Shown one piece after another: positions 17,801 to 27,100 of a DNA stretch of 64,000 bases. Position 1 is the first letter of the stretch. Each line of letters starts with the position of its first letter. Under the pieces are notes generated by a model. That model was given only the letters and a program-made list of their open reading frames with translations, was not told the origin of the DNA and did not search any database. Made by a program: the position numbers and the translations under genes. The DNA comes from RHKX01 sp963784885 (lineage in GTDB: Bacteria; Actinomycetota; Thermoleophilia; Solirubrobacterales; 70-9): NCBI GenBank assembly GCA_963784885.1, contig CAWATA010000004.1:780215-844214 (forward strand). Direction: 5' to 3'.

Positions 17801-20800
17801 CGTCGTCGGCCTGCCGCGCTCGGTCCGCGACCACCTCACCAACAGCCTCGCGTTCGGCCCCGACGGCAAGCTCTACGTCACCCAGGGCTCGAGCAGCTCC
17901 AACGGAGCACCCGACAGCGGCTGGGGGCTGCGGCCCGAGCACGCGCTCACCGCCGCGGTCCTGCGGATCGACCAGACCGCGATCACCTCGCCGCCGCTGA
18001 ACGTCAAGACCGAGAGCGGCGGGACCTACGACCCCTTCGCACCGCTGGCGCCGGTGACCGTGTACGCGAGCGGAGTCCGCAACGCCTTCGACCTCGTCTG
18101 GCACACCAACGGCGAGCTCTACGTTCCGACCAACGGCGCCGCCGCCGGCGGCGCCACTCCCGCGACGCCGAGCCCGCTGCCGTCCTCCTGCCAGAAGCGG
18201 ATCGACGCGAGCACCAACGGCGCCTACACGGGGCCCTCGGTGCCGGGCATCTCCTCGCTCAGCACCGCCCAGGACGACTATCTGTTCCGCGTCCGTCAGG
18301 GCGGTTACTACGGGCACCCGAACCCGTCCCGGTGCGAGTGGGTCCTGAACGGCGGCAACCCGACCTCCGGCACGGACACGGCTGAGGTCGGTCAGTACCC
18401 GGTCGGGGTCCAGCCGGACCGGAACTGGCGCGGTGCCGCCTTCGACTTCGGGCAGCATTACTCCCCCGACGGCGCGATCGAGTATCGGAGCAACACGTTC
18501 AACGGTGCCCTCAGGGGCAAGCTGCTGGTCGCCCGCTACAGCGCCGGCGACGACATCATCGCCCTGACCCCGGGCTCCTCCAACCCCGACATCCAGTCCT
18601 CGCAGACGGGCATCCCGGGCCTGACCGGGTTCGTGGATCCGCTCGACCTGACCGAGGACCGCAGCAACGGCAACCTCTACGTGACCGAGCTCGGGGCGAG
18701 CCGGATCACCCTGCTGCGGCCGATCCAGCAGGCCGGGGCGCCGAAGATGGAGGTCACCCAGTCGCGGCTGATCTTCAACGACGTGGCGGGAGGGGCGGCG
18801 AGCGCCGCGAAGACCGTGACCGTCCGCAACACCGGGAACGGACCGCTGTCGGTTTCCGGCCTTTCGGTATCCGGCACCGACCAGGGTCAGTTCCGGGTCA
18901 TCGCGCCGTCGTCGCTGCCGGCATCGGTGGCGCCCGGTGAAAGCCTCTCGGTCCAGGTCGTCTTCGACCCGACCGCGACCGGCCCGAAGCGGGCCACGCT
19001 GACGGTCGCGGGCAACGACGCCACGAACCCGAGCGCCACGGTCGCGCTGCGCGGCCTCGGCACCGCGGGCCTCGGCGGCGCCGGCGAGCCCTCGCTGCAG
19101 TGGATCCTCGACACCTACGACATCCCCGTCAACGTCGGCGACCCGGACCCGACGAACAGCGCGCTCCCCTCGACGAGCTCGCCGATCGGCGACGAGGTCG
19201 ACCTGCAGCGGATGGTCAAGGCCGGCTCGGGCGACGTGACGATCGAGCCGCTCGCCGTGTTCGGGCCGCAGTCGAGCAGTGGCGAGGTGACCAACCTCGG
19301 CTGGTACCCGGCATCGGGCGGCTCGCGCACGAACCTCTTCAGCGTCGCCAACGCCGCCTACCAGTCGCTCGATCCGACGGTCAGCGGCGCGACCTCCTTC
19401 GACCCGGGATCGACCGCGTTCGGGCTCTCGTCGATCTGGCCGTTCTTCTCGAATCGCGAGGTCTTCAGCGAGGACTCGCGGAACACGTTCGCGGGCGCGC
19501 TCCCCCATCACGTCCGCGCCTACCCGCTGAAGGCGGCCGACGGCAGCACCGTCGCCGACAGCTATGTCGTCGCCTTCGAGGAGGACACGTCCGCCACCGA
19601 CTACCAGGACCTCGTGTTCATCGTCCGCAACGTCAGGCCGGCGGGCGGCGGCAACGGCAACATCTCCGTCCAGGGCCTCGACGGCGTCCCGTTCGACGGA
19701 CCGGCTCGTCTTCAACCGGATCGGCAGCCTGACCAGCCCGCCGCCGGACGCGGTCCATGACCGCTCGACCCTGCGGATCTCGAACTCGGGGAGCGGGCCG
19801 CTGCGGATCACCGGGCTGAACGTGACCGGCCCGTTCACCCTGGTGAATGCGCCGTCGCTCCCGGCGACGATCGCCGCCGGCGGCCAGCTCGACGTCACCG
19901 TCAGGTTCGTGGCGACCAGCGGGAGCGTCTCGACGGGCCAGCTCACGATCGCCAGCGACGATCCGAGCACGCCGTCGCGGGCGGTGCAGCTGGCCGGCGT
20001 CTGGCAGAACGTCTCCGAGGGCGGCAACGAACCGAACTTGAAGACGCTTGTCAACGACCTCTTCGGCTACCAGTCGCCGATCACCTACAGCGGCCAGACC
20101 CTGAACCGGGCGGGCCGGATCGAGACCGCCGGCGAAGAGGTTCTCTCGCCGTACTGGAGCCGCGCCGACACGACGAAGCCGGTCACCGTCCGCCAGCTCG
20201 ACGCGTTCCACACACAGGGCAACACCGCCACGGTCTTCTGGCACCAGCGCGGCAGCTCGACGACGACGTCGATCTTCACCCACGCCGGGGTCGATGGCCA
20301 GTCGATCCTGCCCAGGCTGAACGGCAACCTCAGCCAGCCGGCCGCGGGCAGCTTCTCGCCGAACGGCCTGTTCGGGTTCAAGATCGACACCGAGTGGAGC
20401 TTCGACGCGAGCAACAACCAGACTCCGGACCAGAACGCCGGCTGCCCAGGCCCGTGCGGCCATCACGTCAGGTTCTGGCCGGCGCTCGACCGGGCGGGCA
20501 ACTGGATCCCGAACACGTTCCTGATGGCGATGGACTACTCGGGGGTCAACTACGACTACAACGACAACGTCTACCTGGTCAGCAACGTCAAGCCGGAGGG
20601 CACCGGGCCGGTGCTCCACCGCCTCGACGTCGCCGGGTCCTCGAACTACACCGACACGCTGAACCGGGTCTGGAAGCCGGACACGGGCCTGTTCTCGCCC
20701 TCGACGGCGATCGCCGAGGGCGCGAACGTGACGCCGCTCGAGATCGCGAACACCCGTGACGACCCGATCTTCCAGACCTACCGCGGGAACGTCGGCTCGG

Positions 20801-21117
20801 TGCCGCTCGACCAGCGGAGCTTCAGCTACGCGCTGCCGGTCGGCAGCGCGAGCAGGGTCGATGTCCGCCTCTACTTCGCCGAGCGCGCGAGCTCCAACAA
20901 CGCTGTCGGCAGGCGCGTCTTCGACATCTCCGCCGAGGGGAACCTGCTCGTCGACAACTTCGACATCTTCGCCCGCACCGGCGCGATCAACACCGCCTAC
21001 CAGCTGCCACTCGACAACATCGCGGTCAGCGACGGCACGCTGAATCTCCTCTTCAAGCCCGAGTCCGACTACGCGAGCATCGCCGGCATCGAGGTCTTCT
21101 GCCGGGTCGGCTGCTGA
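14856..21117 (+). CDS. Giant secreted multidomain carbohydrate-binding/propeller protein (frameshifted)
   Basis: About 2,087 aa once frames are joined; breaks fall near 15,172, 15,590, 15,710, 17,790 and 19,700. Signal peptide MKPTRRIVAVLVLLAAVLIPAAAHGA. Then three copies of a lectin-like module (INFQPAGAPVPSGFTADTG ... WELKVPNGDYEVSMSVGD ... VDAVGGTNTKLDYV), two FN3 domains (DGQVALSWNANTESDLAGYDVYR), an Ig-like domain (VTAVNPADGATGTF), and a glucose/sorbosone-dehydrogenase-type beta-propeller (GPDGKLYVTQG, GVRNAFDLVWHTNGELYVP, YYGHPNPSRCEWV). These are followed by two ASH/HYDIN-like strand domains (TVRNTGNGPLSVSGLSVSG), two unassigned domains, and a C-terminal malectin-like domain (VDVRLYFAERASS...LDNIAVSDGTLNLLF). 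No sortase signal or C-terminal membrane anchor is seen, so release to the medium or non-covalent wall binding is likely. It lies next to the polysaccharide locus, suggesting glycan binding at the surface. Confidence 0.8.
14934..17085 (+). repeat. Three tandem lectin-like modules within the giant surface protein
   Basis: Modules start at about 14,934, 15,766 and 16,579. Each is about 165 codons, and the first two are separated from the next copy by an FN3 domain. They share NFQPA-x-AP-x(3)-GF, GQGWVREDSL, NTRDRN, DTMIHMQYP, THRIR(I/V)EGQVAI and the closing VDAVGG-x-NTKLDYV. Copies 2 and 3 are nearly identical at their starts (GAPVPSGFTADTGAAYS). Recent duplication is evident at DNA level too. 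Confidence 0.85.
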
Positions 21118-21126
21118 GCCGGCGCG

Positions 21127-22647
21127 CTACTCGCCGGCGCCGCGCAGCAGCGCCGGAACCGTCAGCGCGAGGATCTTCAGGTCGAGCCAGAACGAGCGGT
21201 TCTCGATGTAGTAGTTGTCCCACTCGACCCGGTCGCTGATCGACGTCTCGCCGCGGAGGCCGTGCACCTGCGACCAACCGGTGATCCCCGACTTGACCCG
21301 GTGGCGGTCGGCGTAGCGGTACACCTCCTCGTCGAAGAGGCGCACGTAGCTAGGGCGCTCCGGCCGCGGCCCGACCAGCGACATGTCGCCGCGGAGGACG
21401 TTGAACAGCTGCGGGAGCTCGTCGATCGAGGTCTTCCGCATGAACGCGCCGACCCGGGTACGCCGATCGTCTCCCTCGACCCCGCCGGGTGCGAGGCCGG
21501 CGGCGAAGCGGTCGTCGAGGTCCGCCTCGCTCGCCTCATCGCCGGTCGGCGGTCGCATCGTCCGGAACTTGTAGAGCGGGAACTCGTACCCATCGAGGCC
21601 GACGCGACGCTGCTCGAAGATGATCGGTCGGCCGAGCGAGATCCAGGTCGCGATCGCCGCGGCGGCGAGAATCGGCGAGGCCACGACGATGGCGAGCGCC
21701 GCGAAGACCCGGTCCCCCGCGTACTTGACCGCATACTGCCAGCCGAGCGGATCCGTCGGGTGGACGGAGATCAGCGGCATCCCGCCGATCCGCTCGAGGC
21801 TGAGGCGATCGGTGACGCCCTCGAACAGGCGCGGCAACACCGACACCGTCACCCCAAGCGATTGGCATCTCCTGACCAGGTCGAGCTCGGCCCCATGGGA
21901 CTTGACCGAGAAGCTGACGATCACGTGCGCGATTCCGCGCTCCTCGATCGCCGACTCGAGGCCGGCACCGAAATATCCGCGGCCGTCATCGCCGGCGCCG
22001 GAACCGAGGACCGGGATCTGCGAAGGGGACTCGACTTCGAGCGGGTCGTCGTCGAGAAAGGCGACGGGACGCAACCCGAACTCGGGACGCTCGGCCAGCC
22101 GGTCGGCGAACTCGCGGCCGACGTTTCCGGCGCCGACGATCAGGGTGGGCAGGCCGGCGGTCCCGGCGCGGCGCCGGCTCACCGCGACGATGTGGGCGGC
22201 ACCGCGCGCGGCGATCAGGTAGGTCGAGGCGAACAGCCACGCCCTTGCGGCCTGATCGGCCGCGTCGGGGTCGTCGAAGATCAGCACCCGCACGAAGGTC
22301 ATCGCCATCCCGACGATCGCGGTGGCACCGATGATCTTCCGAGCGTCGTCGAGGAAGTGGAGCGCGAACGAGGAGCGGTACAGACCCATGTAGGTCAGAA
22401 CCGCCAGCACAAGCAGTCCGAAGACGACGAAGGAGAAGACGTCGGCGGCGACGCCGGCGGAGGGCGCGCTGAGAAGCGCAGCCGCCGACGCGAGCACGAG
22501 CATCGCGGCATCGAGCAGGAAGGCGGGGCTGCGGAAGAGCAAGGGCCTGCTGCCGCGGACCCGGTCGCGCAGCCCGATGGCGGCCGAAGGCGCAACCGCG
22601 ACCCGCGAGCGCAGGCGTTCTGCGGATTCGCTCAGCGAAACGGGCAT
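21127..22647 (-). CDS. Initiating polyprenyl-phosphate sugar phosphotransferase (WbaP/CpsE type)
   Basis: 506 aa. Five N-terminal transmembrane segments and a CoA-binding-like/NAD-fold middle domain (TLIVGAGNVGREFADRLAERPEFGLRPVAFLDDD) precede the C-terminal catalytic sugar-transferase domain. That domain has KYAGDRVFAALAIVVASPILAAAA (membrane hairpin), GRPIIFEQRRVGLDGYEFPLYKFRTM and KTSIDELPQLFNVLRGDMSLVGPRPERP. It transfers a sugar-1-phosphate from a nucleotide sugar to undecaprenyl phosphate, the first step of repeat-unit synthesis. ATG 22647 (MPVSLSESAERLRSR) is chosen; an in-frame ATG at 22740 would add an uncharged-poor leader. It lies 100 bases downstream of the flippase gene, same strand. 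Confidence 0.92.
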   Translation of the reverse strand: MPVSLSESAERLRSRVAVAPSAAIGLRDRVRGSRPLLFRSPAFLLDAAMLVLASAAALLSAPSAGVAADVFSFVVFGLLVLAVLTYMGLYRSSFALHFLDDARKIIGATAIVGMAMTFVRVLIFDDPDAADQAARAWLFASTYLIAARGAAHIVAVSRRRAGTAGLPTLIVGAGNVGREFADRLAERPEFGLRPVAFLDDDPLEVESPSQIPVLGSGAGDDGRGYFGAGLESAIEERGIAHVIVSFSVKSHGAELDLVRRCQSLGVTVSVLPRLFEGVTDRLSLERIGGMPLISVHPTDPLGWQYAVKYAGDRVFAALAIVVASPILAAAAIATWISLGRPIIFEQRRVGLDGYEFPLYKFRTMRPPTGDEASEADLDDRFAAGLAPGGVEGDDRRTRVGAFMRKTSIDELPQLFNVLRGDMSLVGPRPERPSYVRLFDEEVYRYADRHRVKSGITGWSQVHGLRGETSISDRVEWDNYYIENRSFWLDLKILALTVPALLRGAGE

Positions 22648-22747
22648 CGGGTCCCCGATCTGGGCGCGGTCACGGTCACGTCCTCCATGATCGGCACCTC
22701 GGCCCGGATTCTCAACCCCTGGCGATTCCCTGTCACCCATGACCGAC

Positions 22748-24290
22748 TCAGAGGTCCCGGAGCGGCGGCAGGACCCCGGGGTTCGGTTGTTCGTGCTCGG
22801 GCTCGATGTCGATCGTCGCACCGCGCCGCCGGCGCTCGCGCAGCCGGCCGATCTCGGTGCGGACCTCTCGGTCGCGCGACCAGACGAGCGCCGCGTAGAC
22901 GACCGCGCCGACGACGACGAGCACCGCGAGACGCAGCTCCGACCGCCAGGTCGGTTCCGAGCAGCAGCTCGCGAGCGCCGAGAACGGCGAGCATCATCGC
23001 GATACCCGACAGCGTCACGATCGAGATGCTCCGCAGCCAGTCGATCGGCGTGAGTCCGACGAAGCGGGTCGTGAGCTGCAGGTAGACGGGCTGCAGGAGC
23101 AGCGTCACCACCAGATAGGCCACGGCGACACCCTCGATGCCCCACGGAAGCCCGGCCGCGAAGCCGACGATCGTGGCGATCGAGATGACGGCCGTGAAGC
23201 GGAACAGGGTCCCGGTCTGGTCGACGGCCTGAAGGATCCCCGCGTTGAGGGCGACGAGGGCCTGGATCATCCCGACCGGGGCGAGGATCTGGATGACCGG
23301 GATGGCGGCGTTCCACTTCTCGCCGAAGATCGCGTGGACGAAATCGGGTGCGACCGCGAGCAGACCGAGCATGAGCGGCACCACGATCAGCGCCACCATC
23401 CGGATCGCCCGGAGCCACATCGCGCCGATCCGGTCGGGATCGCGCATCCGCGAGAACGCCGGGAAGAACACCTGCGTGATCGGCGACGCGATCCGGTTGA
23501 CGGGCGTGACCATCACCGAGAACGCGAGGGTGTAGGCGCCGAGCGGCGCCGCGCCGACGAACCGGCCGATCAGGAAGTTGTCGACGTTGATCGTGCCCCA
23601 GGCGAGGATCCGGGTCCCGAACACGTTGCCGGTGTAGCCCGCCATCGCCCGCAGCGCACGCATCGAGAACCGCCACGCGCGGACGCCAGTCCGAAGCTCG
23701 CCAGAGCAGCAGGGTCGAGACGCTCGTGATGACGAGGTCCTGAGCGACGATCGCCCAGGCCCCCGCCCCCGCCACCGCGAAGCCGATGCCCGTCTGCACA
23801 GCTCAGCGGTCGTCGCGATGATCGTCCGGATCTCGAGGCTCCGGAACGCGAGCTCGCGGGTCAGCAGGGCGCCCTGGACGATTCCCGGCGCGGTGAAGAG
23901 GAACGCCAGCGAGAGCACGGCGAAGAGCGGCTGGACCTCCGGCTCGCCGTAGAGCGCGGCGATCGGCCAGGACGCGGCGACGCCGATCAGCGTCAGCAGG
24001 ACGCCCAGCGCCGTCCCCGCCCAGAACGCGGTCGACTTGTCGTCCTCGCTGAGTTTGGGGCGTTGCACGATCACGGACGCGAAGCCGAAGTCGACGATGA
24101 CCAGCGCGAGGCTCGCGAAGACGAGCGCCATGGCCGCGAGCCCGACCTCGAACGGGCTCAGGAACCGGGCGATGACGATCGAGGTCGCGAACGCGAGGAC
24201 CTGGATCGCGCCCTGCGAGAGCGTCATCCAGCCGACCCCGCGGATTACGAGGTCGTGGAGCTCGGCTCGGGGTTTGCCGTCTCCGGTCAC
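22748..24290 (-). CDS. Wzx-type polysaccharide flippase (frameshifted)
   Basis: MATE/MOP-superfamily transporter expected to flip lipid-linked oligosaccharide across the membrane. Starts GTG 24290 (VTGDGKPRAELHDLVIRGVGWMTLSQGAIQVLAF) and has about 12-14 hydrophobic segments. Examples are FLSPFEVGLAAMALVFASLALVIVDFG and GRFVGAAPLGAYTLAFSVMVTPVNRIASPI, the classic RfbX/Wzx look. Between about 23,810 and 23,690 the frame slips and returns (the intended segment reads VQTGIGFAVAGAGAWAIVAQ in another frame). Near 22,945 it slips again; the true C terminus is VVYAALVWSRDREVRTEIGRLRERRRRGATIDIE and stops at 22748. About 513 aa when repaired. Confidence 0.8.
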
Positions 24291-24352
24291 CCTGCGGCAG
24301 GAGCGCTGACGAGGGCGACGGGTGACGTCGTGAAACGGTTGCCGACCGAACA

Positions 24353-25703
24353 TTGGACAACAATGTAGAGATGGTCGAGGTGGATTCGGGCTCGGAGAGG
24401 TGTCGCCGGCTCCGAATCCCAGTCGTCACCCGAGAGCGATCCCGCGGGCCCCGCCTGCTGTTCCTCGTCCCGTTCACCCCGCGCCGCGACGCCAGGCACG
24501 GCGGCAGAGTCGTCGCGCAGCTGCTGTTCCGGCTCGTCCGGGCGACAACGCGTGGCGTCGTGTATCTGGCGGATCCCGGTCCGTGAGCCGATTGAGCCGG
24601 AGCTCGTCGACGCCTGCGACCTGGTCGTGCGAAGTGCAGCCGCGACGACCGCCCTCGAGGTGGCGCGAGCGGGTCGACGTGCTGCTCTCGCCGATCACGG
24701 GCATCCCCGCCGCAGGTCGCGGCAGTCAGCGACCGCCGAGCTGGCAACCGGCGGCCTCGAGGCGGCTCGCGCAGCTGGAAGCCCGGACGTCGTCCAGGTC
24801 GAGCACGACAACGTCAGCTACGTCGGACCGCCGATCTGAATACGGTCCGACGGCGGAACTCGCCCAAGCTGGTCCTCGTCTGCCACGAGCCCGGGACGCT
24901 CGCCGCCGCCGATCAGGCCCAGGTGACGACCGGACGACATCGGCTCGCCCACCGCGTCAACCTGGCGGCCTGGCGTCGGTTACTGGGCATCGGACGCTCC
25001 CCGCCTTCGATGTGATCGTCACGTTCACCGACCGTGACCGGGAGGTCGTCGCAGCCGCCGCGCCAAGCGCTCGCACCGAGACGATCAGGCTTGGGAATCG
25101 ACATCCCGGCCGAGCCGACGGACGAGCGCCGGAGGCGAAGACGACCAGGTCGCGTTCATCGGCGGCTACCTGCATCCGCCGAACGTCGACGCTGCGATGC
25201 GCCTCATCCGCTCGATCATGCCCGCCGTGCGGAACCGCAAGCCGGGCCTGAAGCTCTATCTGATCGGCTCCGACCCGAGCACGGCGATGATCGCCGAGGC
25301 GCGGGCGGACGACGTGATCACCGGGCGGGTTCCCGACGCCGGCCCATACATGGACGCCGCTCGGCTCATCGTGCTGCCGATTCGGCTCGGCGGAGGGATG
25401 CGGGTCAAGCTGCTCGAAGCGATGGCAGCCGGTAAGGCCGTGGTCACGACCCGGCTCGGCGCCGCCGGGCTCGACCTCGACGACGGCGTGCAGGTCGTAT
25501 TCGCCGAGAGCGACGAGGAGTTCGCCGCCGCGATCGTCGAGCTGGTGGACGACGCCGACGCCCGCCGCCGCCTCGGCGCCGAGGCACGACGGTGGTCGGT
25601 GGAGAACCTCGGCTGGGACGCCCGCGTCCGAGACTACGAGGCGCTGTACGCGACGTTGCTCAGCGCTTCGGAGGGTGAGCGAGGACTCCGAAGCGATCGA
25701 TGA
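24353..25703 (+). pseudogene. Glycosyltransferase family 4-like, multiply frameshifted
   Basis: The N-terminal acceptor domain is recognisable as RGPRLLFLVPFTPRRDARHGGRVVAQLLFRL near 24,440-24,545, followed in other frames by EPIEPELVDACDLVV and VVQVEHDNVSYVG. The C-terminal Rossmann half is intact from about 25,190: KLYLIGSDPSTAMI, then GRVPDAGPYMDAARLIVLPIRLGGGMRVKLLEAMAAGKAVVTT, the retaining GT-B nucleotide-sugar site. At least four frame changes fall between 24,560 and 25,190. Expected length is about 450 aa. Divergent from the flippase with 62 bases between starts. Its stop overlaps the next ATG (ATGA), so it is the first gene of a plus-strand polysaccharide operon. Confidence 0.65.
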
Positions 25704-27100
25704 CCCGGGGCGGGCCGTCACCGCTCGAGCTGCTCCACCCGGCCGGGACGGTCGGAGCCTGGACACTCCTCGGCAGCGCCCCGATCGGTCCGCTGGCGCC
25801 CGCGCGCGCCGCGACTCGTCCGACCTGCCCGGGAGCCCGACATCGTCCTGCTCGCGCCGTCGCGATCCGAGTGCGGCGACGACGACTGGGCCGCCGCCGC
25901 GGCCGATCGCGGGACGGTGTCTCCGCTGGGCTCGTCGCGGCCCTCCGGCCCTCCCGGGCGCTCATGGGTGCGCTCACGGCCAGCGGACTCGTAGAGGAGA
26001 TTCACCTCATCCACGTGCCCGACATCGAACGCAGTCGCTTCCTCTTTCCGCGGGCGGGAGCGAAGCGCGCTTCGCGCTTCGCTCGCTCGTACCGCTCAGC
26101 CCTGCGAAGCGGATCGCGGTCAGGATGATGGCCACGGCCGCGGTTCGGCTCGAACCGGTGAGCGTGATCTTCCGCCGCCCGGGGCAGCGCCGCCGGGCTC
26201 GTGGCTCGCCGAGCTGGAGTCCGCGGTTCCCCGCTGCACGATGACGCTGACACGGAGCTGGCGCCCGATGGCGCGGCCGTCGCGTTTCGGTTCGCCGGCG
26301 GCGGCCGCGCCCGACATGATCGTGAAGATCGGCGGCGGCGCGCCGCCGAAGCCGAGGGCTTGCGACAGGTCGCCCCGGGCGCCCAGCGCGCCGCACATCG
26401 CGGTTCCGCGGCTGCTCACCCGGTCGGATATCGCTGGTCGGTCGCTCGTGGCCGAGACCCCGGTAGCCGGACGACCCGCCTCGCTCGTCGTCGACGGCTC
26501 GGCGAGGCTGGCCGGACGACATCTGAGTGCGCTCGCAGGGCGTCTGCGGGAGTGGGAACGGACCAGCACGATCCGGCGACCTCTGAATGGCCGGAGACGT
26601 CGAGCGTCTCTTGACCGGCCCGGCGAGCCGCCTCGCCGACGCTCTCCCGGACGGCTATGTCACCACCCTGACGCCCGCCGCCGGCGGAGCTGTCCGGGAC
26701 CGGAGGTGCCGTTCGTCGCCGCTCACCGGGACATGACGGCCGCCAACGTGATGCTCGGTGGCGGGACCCGCGTCGGGCTGATCGACTGGGAGGAGTCGAC
26801 GACGGAGACGTTGCCGCTCGGCGATATCGCGTACGCGGTCGTCGACTTCGCGGCGGCGTCGGACGGCTACCGGGACCGCCTGGCCGCCTATCGCCACTGC
26901 TTCGAGCGGGACGGTCGGTTCACGGCCGTCACCGGCGACTGGTCGACGAAGCGGCCGCTGACCTCGAGCTGAGCGAGCCGTTGCGCTCGCTCGCGCTGCA
27001 GGCCTGCTGGCTGCGTCACGCCGACAACGAACGCTCGGAGACCGGTGAGGAGCGGCCATTCCTCTCGATCCTGCGCCGAGCCGCCGAGGAATGGACGTGA
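25700..27100 (+). pseudogene. Phosphotransferase (APH/choline-kinase-like) with extra N-terminal domain, multiply frameshifted
   Basis: Pieces in three frames reconstruct a protein of about 467 aa. The N-terminal part starts MTRGGPSPLELLHPAGTVGA at ATG 25700 and includes PDIVLLAPSRSECGDDDW and LTASGLVEEIHLIHVPDIER. The C-terminal part is a small-molecule kinase fold: MIVKIGGGAP (lysine strand), HRDMTAANVMLGGG (Brenner/catalytic loop with Asp and Asn) and GLIDWEESTTETLPLGDIAYAVVDF (metal-binding Asp). The end is EERPFLSILRRAAEEWT, TGA at 27100. Breaks occur near 25,830, 25,960, 26,080, 26,150, 26,330, 26,580 and 26,960. Both ends overlap neighbouring glycosyltransferase genes, so a role in modifying a glycan or its lipid carrier is possible but unproven. 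Confidence 0.6.

Noticed and set aside
17565..20054. 829-codon minus-strand frame opposite the giant surface protein
   Set aside because: Composition reflects the complement of a repetitive high-GC gene; no motif or signal peptide.
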